Source: Alistipes sp.
GTDB lineage: Bacteria; Bacteroidota; Bacteroidia; Bacteroidales; Rikenellaceae
Reading direction: 5' to 3'
NCBI GenBank assembly: GCA_017384185.1
Contig: JAFNUH010000397.1
Coordinates: 1 to 9,861, forward strand
DNA: 9,861 nt
Shown here: positions 1 to 8,234 of the stretch, one piece after another
Layout: each line of letters begins with the position of its first letter
How positions within the stretch are numbered: the first letter of the stretch is position 1
Translations under genes and position numbers: made by a program
Notes under the pieces: model-generated
Seen by the model: only the letters and a program-made list of their open reading frames with translations
Database searches by the model: none
Told to the model about the DNA's origin: nothing

Positions 1-23
1 ACTTTGTTGAAAATGATTGCCTT

Positions 24-1352
24 ATGTTTTTTAAGATAGAGTTTAATCAGTTGCCATTTCAGCCTGCCAAGCAACAGGTGATATATGTTGAGAGTGAATA
101 TAACGAAAAGATAAATCTTTATATTCAAACCAACTATGAGGCTATACGCCAACATTATGAATTCTGGGGTTGGGAATTCTGTTATATGCCATATCTTGCC
201 AAGGATTTGACCTCATCAAGAGCCTTAGATTACTATGCCCCATATTCAGAGAGTGTAGCCGAGTGCGACATCAAGAACGATTTCCTCTTGCAGTTTATGG
301 CTAACCCTCAGAATAGGACTAAAGTGCCACAATCTTTGGTATATTATTCAGATGCTTTTGCAGAGGAAGATGCTTGTATATTTAGAGGTATCTCGCTTGA
401 TGATGAGCGTTATTTTGAGGACAATGAATTTTCTTCAGTATTGCAATGTATAGAGCGTGATTTAGACAATAATGACCCTTCTAGAATAGAGCTCCGTATT
501 CCAGCATACAGAAGAAGAAATATAGAATTAGTAAAAAACGAGAACTCATTAAGGTCTGTAAAAGAACTACATGATAAAGATGATGATTTTGATGACGATG
601 TTATAGATTCTAACAATAAAACCCGACTCAGGTGGTTCGCTGCTTACAAAAAAGAAGTCGGAGACTCTTTTAACGAGACCAATGATGCCGACAATGATTT
701 AAGCGAAGATTTTGATGAAGATATTCGATTCCGTTCAGCTAATTTGAATGATATAGATGAAGAGGATGAGGATGATATTTGGGACGACGATTGTTGTGAT
801 TTCGACGATGATGACGATATTAAAGAACATATAAAGACCGAAGAGTTTGACGAAGAAACTTGGGGATTGCTAAAAGAAATTGAGCAGCGTATCAGAGACC
901 TCAAACAACGAGGAGTCAGTGCCTACATTTTGGAGCAGCTCATCAATAAACCCGAGAAGTTGAGCCGCCTTGAGATAACCGCAGATTATCGCATTCTGCT
1001 ACCTGATTATAACAATATGGAGATTCAGATGACACCGCTGGTAAAGGCTGTATATCTTTTGTTTCTCCGCCACCCCGAGGGCATCGTGTTCAAACACCTG
1101 ATGGACTACCGTGATGAGTTGAAAGAGATATACAAGAAGATAAAGGGCGATAGATGGATTATCTCGCAACGCCGCAGTATTGAAGATGTCACCGACCCAA
1201 TGAAAAATTCCATTAACGAGAAATGCGCTCGTGTTAGAGAGGCATTCGTTACTCGTTTCGATGAGCGCCTGGCTAAACACTACATTATCACAGGCGAGAG
1301 AGGCGAAGCCAAACGAATCGCACTCCCTCAGGAGTTGGTTAAGTGGGAATGA
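24..1352 (+). CDS. Hypothetical protein with acidic central region and possible C-terminal winged-helix domain
   Basis: I do not recognise a named family. Three parts are visible in 442 residues. Residues 1-115 look folded, rich in aromatic residues and free of repeats. Residues about 183-281 are dominated by Asp and Glu, with runs such as KDDDFDDD and CDFDDDDD, and are probably disordered. Residues about 317-442 look conserved and globular. This last part contains TPLVKAVYLLFLRHPEG (337-353), a SINEKCARVREAF helix (from 396) and YIITGERGEAKRIAL (420-434). That order resembles a PhoB/OmpR-type winged helix (helix, recognition helix, beta wing), but this is my inference from pattern only. Base use shifts from AT-rich in the first two thirds to more GC-rich after about 890. 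ATG at 24 gives a plausible start, but the frame stays open to the window edge, so the true start could lie upstream. No signal peptide or membrane segment is seen, so a cytoplasmic location is likely. The coding call is secure and the function is unknown. Confidence 0.85.
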   Translation: MFFKIEFNQLPFQPAKQQVIYVESEYNEKINLYIQTNYEAIRQHYEFWGWEFCYMPYLAKDLTSSRALDYYAPYSESVAECDIKNDFLLQFMANPQNRTKVPQSLVYYSDAFAEEDACIFRGISLDDERYFEDNEFSSVLQCIERDLDNNDPSRIELRIPAYRRRNIELVKNENSLRSVKELHDKDDDFDDDVIDSNNKTRLRWFAAYKKEVGDSFNETNDADNDLSEDFDEDIRFRSANLNDIDEEDEDDIWDDDCCDFDDDDDIKEHIKTEEFDEETWGLLKEIEQRIRDLKQRGVSAYILEQLINKPEKLSRLEITADYRILLPDYNNMEIQMTPLVKAVYLLFLRHPEGIVFKHLMDYRDELKEIYKKIKGDRWIISQRRSIEDVTDPMKNSINEKCARVREAFVTRFDERLAKHYIITGERGEAKRIALPQELVKWE

Positions 1353-1660
1353 TATCATATAGCCTAATACGGATATGTTAGTAAATCTATCGAGAGATAA
1401 TGTTATACCATTTATATACTACTCTTGAATTGAGGTTTGCTTGCATAATTTCCACAAACAGATGAAAATCAACATTATAACAATCCACAGCAAAGACAAA
1501 ATCAAAAAAAACAAAAGGCTACCCGAATTAACGAGTAGCCTTAAACATAATACCTACGTCCAATAATTATCATATATCGCCATCTCATATTAAAGTTTGT
1601 TGCAGACGTTCCATCGGCAACTATCGTTACGAGCAATATATATTATAATCTGCTTGCAGG
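1353..1660. other. Intergenic region between convergent genes
   Basis: This 308-base AT-rich gap separates the end of the acidic hypothetical gene from the end of uxuA. Its one clear element is the minus-strand terminator at 1502-1542. No tRNA, sizeable ORF or repeat array is seen. There is no obvious plus-strand hairpin followed by a T-run, so I cannot place a terminator for the left-hand gene. Confidence 0.7.
1502..1542 (-). terminator. Rho-independent terminator of the uxu unit
   Basis: An 8-bp perfect stem (AAGGCTAC at 1515-1522 paired with GTAGCCTT at 1535-1542) can extend inward by two more pairs (1524-1525 with 1532-1533) past one mismatch. Read on the minus strand, the stem is followed directly by a T-rich tract, the complement of the A-run at 1502-1516. 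The T-tract lies on one side only, so it should stop transcription coming from uxuA. It sits about 118 bases beyond the uxuA stop, giving a long 3' untranslated tail. Confidence 0.85.
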
Positions 1661-2851
1661 TTAATTCTCAAATAGTGATTTGGCGATTCCCATTTCCAGA
1701 CCTCGTAGTTCTGCCAAGCCTTTGAGGCGTCCGATAGCAGAATATCCCGGGTAGGCGTTCTTCTTCAAATCGTCTAACATTTGGTGACCGTGGTCGGGAC
1801 GCATCGGCAGAGAGCAACCTCGACGTTTCATCACACCAAGCAGGCTCTTCACAATCTCATACATATCTATACTACCCTCCAAGTGGTTTGCCTCATAGAA
1901 ATTACCCAACTCATCTCGCTCAGTGCTTCGCAAATGGACAAAGTTGATTCTATCGCCCAACTCCTCCGCCATTTTAGGCAAATCATTATCGGGGCGGATA
2001 CTGAACGAGCCCGTACAAAAACAGAGTCCATTGCTCTTGTTAGGCACAGCCTCCACAAGTTCAAGAAAATCCTCCTTAGTGCGCATAATTCGTGGCAGTC
2101 CCAACAACTTGTATGGGGGATCATCGGGATGTATCGCCATCACCACTCCTACCTCATCTGCCACGGGGGTTACCTCAGAGAGAAAATCTACAAGATTGGC
2201 TTTAAGCTGAGCCTCGTCAATATCTTTGTATAGCTCCAGCCCCTCCAAAATAGCCTGCTCCGTGAAGCTCTCGTCAGCACCCGGCAATCCCATCAGCAGG
2301 CTCTCCACCAGCACCCTCTTCTCCTCGTCGCTCATCTCGGCGAATCTCATTTCTGCCCTTTCAATCTCCTCCTGCGAGTAATCCTTCTCAGCGCCCTCTC
2401 GCTTGAGAATAAAGAGGTCAAATGCCACAAATGCAGCCCTCTCAAAACGGAGAGCCTTTGAACCATCGCCCACATCATAGGCAACCGATGTACGACTCCA
2501 ATCAAGTACAGGCATAAAGTTATAGGTCACCACCTTGATGCCGCACTCTCCTAAATTTCGCAGGCTCTGTTTGTAGTTCTCGATGTGGAGCCTCCAATCT
2601 CCGGTTTTAGATTTAATCTGCTCACTGACGGGCAGACTCTCCACGACTGTCCAAGAGAGACCTGCGGCCTCAATTATCGCCTTGCGTTTGAGAATCTCCT
2701 CTACACTCCACACCTCGCCGGGAGATATTTGATGCAATGCATTGACCACGCCCGTGGCACCCGCCTGACGAATGTCTGCTAAAGAAACAACATCGTTAGG
2801 ACCATACCAGCGCATAGTCTGCTCAAAACGGCATCGTGTATTATTTCCCAT
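1661..2851 (-). CDS. uxuA: Mannonate dehydratase UxuA
   Basis: UxuA (EC 4.2.1.8) dehydrates D-mannonate to 2-keto-3-deoxy-D-gluconate in cytoplasmic hexuronate catabolism. The 396-residue length is normal. The N-terminal [21 protein letters not shown] is the family hallmark opening. Likely metal ligands, matched to the known His/Cys/His/Asp set of the family, are H241 (AIHPDDPP), C279 (LCFCTGS), H306 (FVHLRS) and D353 (RPDHGH), so the active site looks intact. ATG at 2851 is preferred because the family conserves a few residues before RWYG (here FEQTM), which the internal Met13 start would remove. This leaves a short unconserved leader of about eight residues. The gene starts 17 bases after the stop of the upstream SDR gene and is surely co-transcribed with it. 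It is followed by the terminator at 1502-1542. Confidence 0.96.
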   Translation of the reverse strand: MGNNTRCRFEQTMRWYGPNDVVSLADIRQAGATGVVNALHQISPGEVWSVEEILKRKAIIEAAGLSWTVVESLPVSEQIKSKTGDWRLHIENYKQSLRNLGECGIKVVTYNFMPVLDWSRTSVAYDVGDGSKALRFERAAFVAFDLFILKREGAEKDYSQEEIERAEMRFAEMSDEEKRVLVESLLMGLPGADESFTEQAILEGLELYKDIDEAQLKANLVDFLSEVTPVADEVGVVMAIHPDDPPYKLLGLPRIMRTKEDFLELVEAVPNKSNGLCFCTGSFSIRPDNDLPKMAEELGDRINFVHLRSTERDELGNFYEANHLEGSIDMYEIVKSLLGVMKRRGCSLPMRPDHGHQMLDDLKKNAYPGYSAIGRLKGLAELRGLEMGIAKSLFEN

Positions 2852-2868
2852 TGGTAAAGTCTTAAATA

Positions 2869-3675
2869 TTATACACCGCTGAAGATGCTGAAACCGCCAT
2901 CAATAGGCAGTACCGTACCCGTTACAAACTTTGAAGCATCACTCGCATAGAACACAACAGCACCGTGCAGTTCATCAGCCTCACCCAAACGACCAAATGG
3001 AGTGTTGCGAATCACATCCTTTGCTCTGTCAGAGTGGCTGCCATCGGGATTTGTCATCAAAGTTCTATTCTGCTCGGTTATAAAGAAGCCAGGAGCAATG
3101 GCATTCACTCTAAGCCCCTCGCCAAACTTCTTAGCCATCTCCATTGCGCACCACTTAGTGAAGTTATCTATGGCAGCCTTCGCCGACGAATAGCCACACA
3201 CACGTGTAATCATCTGCTGAGACGACATAGATGAGATATTGATGATTGAGCCTTTACCATTTTTAGCCATCACCTCACCAAATACCAACGTAGGAATAAC
3301 CGTACCAACCAAATTGAGGTCTAATACCGTGCGATAGGCATCTATATCCAAATCGAAGATATTCTTGTCGGGCATAATCGTAGCTCCGGGCATATTACCT
3401 CCCGCAGCATTTATGAGGACATCTATACGACCCCACTTTCCGATAATCGCCTCCTTCGCCGCAATCAAAGCCTCACGATCGAGAACATCTGCCTTGCAGA
3501 AGAGAGCCTCGGCACCCAAAGCCGATAGCTCCGTAACAAGAGCCTCGCCCTTCTCCGCCTTACGACCTACAATAACTACGTGAGCACCCAGCTCTGATAA
3601 GCATCGAGCCATCGAAGCGCCCAAAACACCGTAACCACCTGTGATTACAACAACTCTGTCTTTTACATTAAACAT
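2869..3675 (-). CDS. uxuB: SDR-family D-mannonate oxidoreductase (fructuronate reductase)
   Basis: This is a classical short-chain dehydrogenase of 268 residues. It carries the Rossmann motif TGGYGVLG (12-19), NAAG (89-92), and a complete catalytic tetrad N121, S149, Y162 and K166 (YSSAK). The C-terminal [16 protein letters not shown] is typical of SDRs acting on sugar acids. Placed directly before uxuA, it most likely reduces D-fructuronate to D-mannonate with NAD(P)H (EC 1.1.1.57). It would then be the SDR-type counterpart of Bacillus UxuB (YjmF), unrelated in sequence to the long-chain E. coli UxuB. The exact substrate rests on gene context; gluconate 5-dehydrogenase-like enzymes have similar sequences. 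ATG at 3675 gives the expected short N-terminus before the Rossmann strand. The likely transporter remnant ends 12 bases upstream. Confidence 0.9.
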   Translation of the reverse strand: MFNVKDRVVVITGGYGVLGASMARCLSELGAHVVIVGRKAEKGEALVTELSALGAEALFCKADVLDREALIAAKEAIIGKWGRIDVLINAAGGNMPGATIMPDKNIFDLDIDAYRTVLDLNLVGTVIPTLVFGEVMAKNGKGSIINISSMSSQQMITRVCGYSSAKAAIDNFTKWCAMEMAKKFGEGLRVNAIAPGFFITEQNRTLMTNPDGSHSDRAKDVIRNTPFGRLGEADELHGAVVFYASDASKFVTGTVLPIDGGFSIFSGV

Positions 3676-3687
3676 ATTCCGTGATTA

Positions 3688-3795
3688 TTAAATTTCAATA
3701 AACTTATATTTTGGCACCAATGCCTTCATAATAATCCAACCTACGAGATATGCCCCCGAACAAATCGAGAAGAGAATCATATAACCCGACTCTAC
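3688..3795 (-). pseudogene. C-terminal remnant of an MFS (probable hexuronate) transporter gene
   Basis: On the minus strand an in-frame stretch of 35 codons ends with TAA at 3688-3690, 12 bases before the uxuB start. It reads VESGYMILFSIC, then SGAYLVGWIIMKALVPKYK, then a short polar tail. A hydrophobic final helix followed by an (I)MKxLVPK-type tail is the usual end of MFS sugar-acid transporters of the ExuT type in Bacteroidota, from family knowledge without a search. The frame is closed at its upstream side by TAG (3796-3798). Beyond that the sequence turns abruptly AT-rich, with no further transporter-like segment in any frame. I infer that an exuT-like gene once headed this operon and lost all but its 3' end by deletion or rearrangement. 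The short length limits certainty. Confidence 0.65.
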
Positions 3796-3841
3796 CTAAA
3801 ATGCTAAATCGTAGTCCAATCTTATATTTACCAATTTTATA

Positions 3842-3849
3842 CAAAGTTA
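3842..3849 (-). promoter_or_regulatory. Candidate -7 promoter element for the uxu unit
   Basis: On the minus strand the octamer reads TAACTTTG, an exact match to the Bacteroidota -7 consensus TAnnTTTG. I find no TTTG at the usual 19-21 base distance upstream, so the -33 part is missing or degenerate. If it is used, the transcript would carry a leader of roughly 160 bases that includes the transporter remnant. This is a motif match only. Confidence 0.4.
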
Positions 3850-3904
3850 GAAAATCTTTTGTAATAAAGAGTGTATATCCGACAATTAAACATTATGCAG
3901 ATGG

Positions 3905-3926
3905 TAATATTTTGAGTAAAATATTA
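3905..3926. repeat. AT-rich inverted repeat
   Basis: TAATATTTT (3905-3913) and AAAATATTA (3918-3926) form a perfect 9-bp inverted repeat around a 4-base spacer GAGT. It is made entirely of A and T in a very AT-rich region, so chance is possible. A protein-binding site or a weak hairpin is equally possible. Confidence 0.4.
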
Positions 3927-4027
3927 GGTAGAACAGATTTTTGTTCATTAATATAATATCTATTTAATATTGCGCTGTTCGTTTTCTCAGTCGATTCACC
4001 TGCTTATTTGGGCGTTTCACCGTTATA

Positions 4028-4047
4028 TTAATATTTAACAATATTAA
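4028..4047. promoter_or_regulatory. Inverted repeat overlapping the -33 region of the efflux promoter; possible operator
   Basis: TTAATATT (4028-4035) and AATATTAA (4040-4047) are perfect 8-bp inverted arms around TAAC. The repeat ends 16 bases before the -7-like octamer at 4064, so it lies where the -33 contact would fall. A further copy of TTAATATT is at 3964-3971. The position suits an operator for an efflux repressor, but the AT-only composition lowers the significance. Confidence 0.3.
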
Positions 4048-4063
4048 AATATTTCAATTTTAG

Positions 4064-4071
4064 TATATTTG
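4064..4071 (+). promoter_or_regulatory. Candidate -7 promoter element for the efflux operon
   Basis: TATATTTG matches the Bacteroidota -7 consensus TAnnTTTG exactly and lies 35 bases before the ATG of the first efflux gene. That predicts a 5' leader of about 25-30 bases. No TTTG is present at the standard -33 spacing. Confidence 0.5.
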
Positions 4072-4106
4072 CAGGTAATAAATGACCATTAAATAAGCTA
4101 TGATAT

Positions 4107-5177
4107 ATGAAGAAAAAGTGGATTATTACCGCAGTTGTTATCGCAGTTTTTTGTTTAGCTGCTGGAGGTTATAAATATTATAACCACAATAAGGCATCTG
4201 GCACTGATGCTCCCGCTAAGGTGGTAAATAAGAATAACACCCTGAATGTAAACGGTCTTATCATCAATACTCAGCGACTCACCGACGAGTTGTCGATGGT
4301 AGGTAACCTGCTGCCCGACGAGGAGGTTGATTTGACATTTGAGACCTCGGGAAAGATTGTCGAGATTATGTTCCAGGAGGGTACAGCCGTTCGCAAGGGT
4401 GATTTGTTGGCAAAGGTCAACGACAAGCCTTTGGTGGCGCAGCTCTCTCGTTACGAGTCTCAGCTAAAGCTCGCCAACGACCGTGTATATCGTCAAAGTG
4501 CGCTTCTCGAGAAGGATGCCGTAAGTCAGGAGGCGTTCGAGCAGGCTCGCACCGAGCTGGCAATGTTGAATGCCGAGATTGACATCGTAAAGCAGAATAT
4601 CGCACTCACGGAGCTTCGTGCCCCCTTTGATGGCGTTGTAGGTTTGCGAAATGTCAGTGAGGGTACCTATGCAACATCGAATGTTGTCGTGGCAAAGCTC
4701 ACGAAGATTTCACCCTTGAAAATTGATATGTTTATTCCCGAGCGCTATGCCGACCAGATTAAGGTTGGTACTCCGCTCTCATTTACCGTGGAGGGAATCA
4801 ACGAGACATTCAAGGCTACCGTTTATGCCAAGGAGTCGGAGGTGGATGCCTCTACACGAATGATGGCGGTGCGTGCTACATACCCGAATCACAATGGTCG
4901 TTTGACACCTGGTCGTTTTGTCTCGGCAAATATTCAGATGCAGGATATTCCTAATGCAATCGCCATCCCCACCGAGGCAATTGTACCTGAGATGGGTATC
5001 GACAAGGTATATAAATATGTAAACGGCAAAGCTAAGTCGGTAAGTGTTAAAACGGGTCTTAGAACCGATTCTCAGATTCAGATTATCGAGGGCTTGATGG
5101 TGGGCGACACGATTATCACCTCAGGTACGCTTCAGCTGCGAGAGGATTTGCCCGTTGAGCTCAATGTTATTCAGTAA
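4107..5177 (+). CDS. RND efflux periplasmic membrane fusion protein (AcrA/MexA family)
   Basis: This is the periplasmic adaptor of a tripartite pump, linking the inner-membrane transporter to the outer-membrane channel. A basic MKKKW start and a hydrophobic stretch (about 6-21) form a signal anchor. The only nearby Cys (16) is not in a lipobox, so it appears membrane-anchored rather than a lipoprotein. The lipoyl/barrel-sandwich halves are at about 70-107 (SGKIVEIMFQEGTAVRKGD) and 168-200 (LRAPFDGVVGLRNVSEG). They flank a single helical hairpin (about 108-160) that should contact the TolC tip. A beta barrel follows (about 203-280), then the membrane-proximal domain, starting near IAIPTEAIVP (285-294). 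Length (356) is normal. It is the first gene of a three-gene operon, and the pump gene begins 15 bases after its stop. Confidence 0.95.
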   Translation: MKKKWIITAVVIAVFCLAAGGYKYYNHNKASGTDAPAKVVNKNNTLNVNGLIINTQRLTDELSMVGNLLPDEEVDLTFETSGKIVEIMFQEGTAVRKGDLLAKVNDKPLVAQLSRYESQLKLANDRVYRQSALLEKDAVSQEAFEQARTELAMLNAEIDIVKQNIALTELRAPFDGVVGLRNVSEGTYATSNVVVAKLTKISPLKIDMFIPERYADQIKVGTPLSFTVEGINETFKATVYAKESEVDASTRMMAVRATYPNHNGRLTPGRFVSANIQMQDIPNAIAIPTEAIVPEMGIDKVYKYVNGKAKSVSVKTGLRTDSQIQIIEGLMVGDTIITSGTLQLREDLPVELNVIQ

Positions 5178-5192
5178 ATTACACCCATAAGT

Positions 5193-8100
5193 ATGAATAT
5201 TTCCGAACTAAGTATTCGACGACCTGTGCTCGCAACGGTGATGACGCTCATTATCGTCATCTTCGGTGTGATTGGTTACAGCTATTTGGGTGTGAGAGAG
5301 TATCCCAGCGTCGATAACCCTATTATCTCGGTAAACTGCTCATATCCGGGAGCAAATGCCGATGTTATTGAGAACCAGATTACCGAGCCTCTTGAGCAGA
5401 ACATCAACGGTATCCCAGGTATCCGCTCGCTCTCGAGTGTCAGCTCGCAGGGTTCGAGCCGAATCACTGTGGAGTTTGAGTTGTCGGTAGATTTGGAGAC
5501 CGCCGCCAACGACGTGCGTGATAAGGTATCACGTGCTCAGCGTTTCCTGCCCCGTGACTGCGACCCGCCTACGGTTTCAAAGGCTGATGCCGATGCATCG
5601 CCTATCTTGATGGTGGCGGTGCAGAGCGATAAACGCTCATTGTTGGAGATTAGCGAGATTGCCGACCTCACCGTAAAGGAGCAGCTGCAGACCATCAGCG
5701 ACGTTAGTGCCGTACAGATTTGGGGTGAGAAGCGTTACTCTATGCGTATATGGCTCGACCCCGAGAAGATGGCGGGTCACGGAATTACACCTATCGACAT
5801 CAAGAGTGCGCTCGACAGAGAGAATGTGGAGCTTCCGTCGGGTAGTATCGAGGGTAATACCACCGAGCTTACCATCCGTACGATGGGTCTTATGCACACC
5901 GCCAAGGAGTTTAACGACTTGGTTGTTAAGGAGGATGATACGCAAATTATCCGCCTAAGCGATATTGGTCGTGCCGAGTTGGGACCTCAGGGTATTAGAA
6001 GTTATATGAAGATGAATGGCGTGCCGATGGTCGGTGTTGTTGTCGTTCCTCAGCCGGGTGCTAACCATATCGACATTGCCGATGCTGTCTATGAGCGAGT
6101 TGAGATGATGCGCAAGGATTTGCCCGATGACGTTATCCTGAGCTACGGTTTCGATAACACGAAGTTTATCCGTGCCTCAATCAAGGAGGTAAAGGATACC
6201 GTTTACGAAGCGTTTATCTTGGTGATTATCATCATCTTCTTGTTCCTGCGTAACTTCCGTGTAACGCTCATTCCGTGTATCGTCATCCCGATTTCGCTTA
6301 TCGGTACATTCTTCTTTATGTACATCGCAGGCTTCTCTATCAACGTGCTTACGATGTTGGCTGTGGTGTTGTCGGTGGGATTGGTTGTCGATGATGCCAT
6401 CGTAATGACCGAGAATATCTACATCCGAATAGAGCGTGGTATGTCGCCCTTTGAGGCGGGTATTGAGGGTGCGAAGGAGATTTTCTTTGCCGTACTCTCA
6501 ACATCTATCACCCTGCTTGCGGTATTCTTCCCCATTGTCTTTATGGAGGGAATGACGGGAAAACTCTTTGTTGAGTTTAGTTTGGTAATCTCGGGAGCCG
6601 TGATTATCTCTACGTTTGCGGCTCTTACCGTAACCCCGATGTTGGCGACAAAACTTCTGGTTAAGACCGAGAAGCAGAATTGGTTCTATAATAAAACCGA
6701 GCCTTTCTTCGTAGGGTTGAATAACTTTTATAGCCGTACTCTCGCCGCATTTTTGAAGCGTCGCTGGATTGCACTCCCCTTAACGGTTCTTACATTCGGA
6801 CTTATTGGTTGGTTGTGGAGTTCGATTCCTGCCGAGCTTGCTCCGCTGGAGGACCGTTCGCAGATTACAATCAATACGAGCGGTACGGAGGGTGCAACAT
6901 ACGAGTATATGCGTGACTACACCGAGGATATCAACCGCCTGGTCGATTCGCTGATGCCCGAGACTCGTTATGTTACGGCTCGTGTAAGCAGTGGACGTGG
7001 TAATATTCAGATTGCGTTGGAGGATATTGCTACTCGTGAGCGCTCGCAGATGGAGATGGCTGAGGAGATTTCACGTGCCGTTAAGAAAAAGACTAAGGCT
7101 CGTGCCTTTGTGCAGCAGCAGGCTACATTTGGTAACCGCCGAGGCGGTATGCCTATCCAATATGTGTTGCAGGCAACGACTATCGACCGTCTGGAGGAGA
7201 TTCTGCCGAAGTTTATGGAGAAGGTTTACGACAGCCCCGTCTTCCAGATGGCAGATGTGAACTTGAAGTTTAGTAAGCCTGAGGCTCGTATTACCATCAA
7301 TCGTGACAAGGCGAATTTGCTGGGTGTATCTACTCGTGATATTGCGCAGACCCTACAATATGGTTTGAGTGGTCAGCGTATGGGCTACTTCTATATGAAT
7401 GGTAAGCAGTATGAGATTTTGGCGGAGATTAACCGTCAGCAGCGTAATAAACCCGCCAACCTGAAGTCAATCTACCTGCGTAGTAGTGGCACGGGCGAGA
7501 TGATTCAGATGGATAACCTCGTTGAGCTTGAGGAGAATGTTGCCCCACCGCAGCTCCACCACTACAACCGTTTCTTGTCGGCAACCGTGTCGGCTGGATT
7601 GGCTAAGGGAAAGACTATCGGCGATGGTTTGGAGGAGATGGACCGCATTGCGGCTGAGGTGTTACCCGATGATTTCCGCACGGCGCTTTCGGGTGACTCT
7701 AAGGAGTTCCGTGAGAGTTCGTCGAGCCTTATCTTCGCCTTCTTGCTGGCAATCTTGCTTATCTACCTGATTTTGGCTGCGCAGTTTGAGAGCTTCAAGG
7801 ATCCGCTCGTCATTATGCTTACCGTGCCGTTGGCTATTGCTGGTGCATTGGTGTTTATGACTCTCACGGGTCAGACGATGAATATTTACAGCCAGATTGG
7901 TATCATTATGCTCATCGGATTGGTTGCAAAGAATGGTATCCTTATCGTGGAGTTTGCTAACCAGAAACAGGAGCAGGGCGAGCCAATGAGAGATGCTATC
8001 GAGCAGTCGGCATTGCAGCGTATGCGTCCTATCTTGATGACAAGTGCATCAACAATCCTGGGTCTTCTGCCGCTGGTTTATGCTACGGGCGAGGGTGCTA

Positions 8101-8228
8101 ATGGTCGTATTGCTATGGGTGTTGCGGTTGTAGGAGGTATGGTTGTCTCGACAATCCTTACGCTCTACATCGTGCCGGCAATCTATACCTACGTTTCAAC
8201 CGATAGAAGTAAAATATTAAAAGAGTAG
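5193..8228 (+). CDS. RND efflux pump, inner-membrane permease (AcrB/MexB, HAE-1-like family)
   Basis: This is a proton-driven drug/solute exporter of 1011 residues, expected to be a homotrimer in the inner membrane. TM1 (about 10-30) follows the typical start NISELSIRRPVLATVM. Porter segments occupy about 35-330 and 550-835, with TM2-TM6 from about 335, TM7 near 525 and TM8 from about 843. The proton-relay residues are present: adjacent Asp400 and Asp401 in GLVVDDAIVMTENI (TM4) and Lys913 in LIGLVAKNGILIVEFA (TM10). The pump is therefore predicted to be active. It is slightly shorter than E. coli AcrB, as is common for this subfamily, and ends soon after TM12 with a short cytoplasmic tail. 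The substrate cannot be read from sequence. It lies between its adaptor and TolC genes with gaps of 15 and 6 bases. Confidence 0.97.
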   Translation: MNISELSIRRPVLATVMTLIIVIFGVIGYSYLGVREYPSVDNPIISVNCSYPGANADVIENQITEPLEQNINGIPGIRSLSSVSSQGSSRITVEFELSVDLETAANDVRDKVSRAQRFLPRDCDPPTVSKADADASPILMVAVQSDKRSLLEISEIADLTVKEQLQTISDVSAVQIWGEKRYSMRIWLDPEKMAGHGITPIDIKSALDRENVELPSGSIEGNTTELTIRTMGLMHTAKEFNDLVVKEDDTQIIRLSDIGRAELGPQGIRSYMKMNGVPMVGVVVVPQPGANHIDIADAVYERVEMMRKDLPDDVILSYGFDNTKFIRASIKEVKDTVYEAFILVIIIIFLFLRNFRVTLIPCIVIPISLIGTFFFMYIAGFSINVLTMLAVVLSVGLVVDDAIVMTENIYIRIERGMSPFEAGIEGAKEIFFAVLSTSITLLAVFFPIVFMEGMTGKLFVEFSLVISGAVIISTFAALTVTPMLATKLLVKTEKQNWFYNKTEPFFVGLNNFYSRTLAAFLKRRWIALPLTVLTFGLIGWLWSSIPAELAPLEDRSQITINTSGTEGATYEYMRDYTEDINRLVDSLMPETRYVTARVSSGRGNIQIALEDIATRERSQMEMAEEISRAVKKKTKARAFVQQQATFGNRRGGMPIQYVLQATTIDRLEEILPKFMEKVYDSPVFQMADVNLKFSKPEARITINRDKANLLGVSTRDIAQTLQYGLSGQRMGYFYMNGKQYEILAEINRQQRNKPANLKSIYLRSSGTGEMIQMDNLVELEENVAPPQLHHYNRFLSATVSAGLAKGKTIGDGLEEMDRIAAEVLPDDFRTALSGDSKEFRESSSSLIFAFLLAILLIYLILAAQFESFKDPLVIMLTVPLAIAGALVFMTLTGQTMNIYSQIGIIMLIGLVAKNGILIVEFANQKQEQGEPMRDAIEQSALQRMRPILMTSASTILGLLPLVYATGEGANGRIAMGVAVVGGMVVSTILTLYIVPAIYTYVSTDRSKILKE

Positions 8229-8234
8229 TATCGT

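Larger units (their letters stand above)
3676..4106. other. Divergent intergenic region
   Basis: These 431 bases separate the divergent uxu and efflux units. The right edge of the uxu side holds the transporter remnant. From about 3797 to 4106 the DNA is strongly AT-rich apart from a short island at about 3970-4022 (cgctgttcg to gcgtttcaccg). It contains -7-like promoter elements on both strands and AT-rich inverted repeats, listed separately. No complete gene, RNA gene or insertion sequence is seen. Confidence 0.7.

Noticed and set aside
13..41. ATG at 13 as an alternative start of the first gene
   Set aside because: It is in a different frame from the long ORF and stops after a few codons.
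1781..2233. 150-codon plus-strand ORF opposite uxuA
   Set aside because: It lies wholly antisense to a well-supported enzyme gene and its translation is low-complexity and unlike any family.
3875..3904. Weak similarity to a XerCD dif core (GCATAATGTTTA on the minus strand)
   Set aside because: Only one half-site and part of the centre resemble dif; the other half does not fit, and there is no supporting context.
3750..3956. 68-codon plus-strand ORF in the divergent intergenic region
   Set aside because: Its 5' part is antisense to the transporter remnant and the rest is AT-rich sequence with no recognisable domain or promoter; it is most likely chance.
3966..4022. Short minus-strand open frame from GTG (about 18 codons, basic) in the GC-richer island
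   Set aside because: It is too short, has no family resemblance that I can defend, and its frame is open upstream only through AT-rich non-coding sequence.
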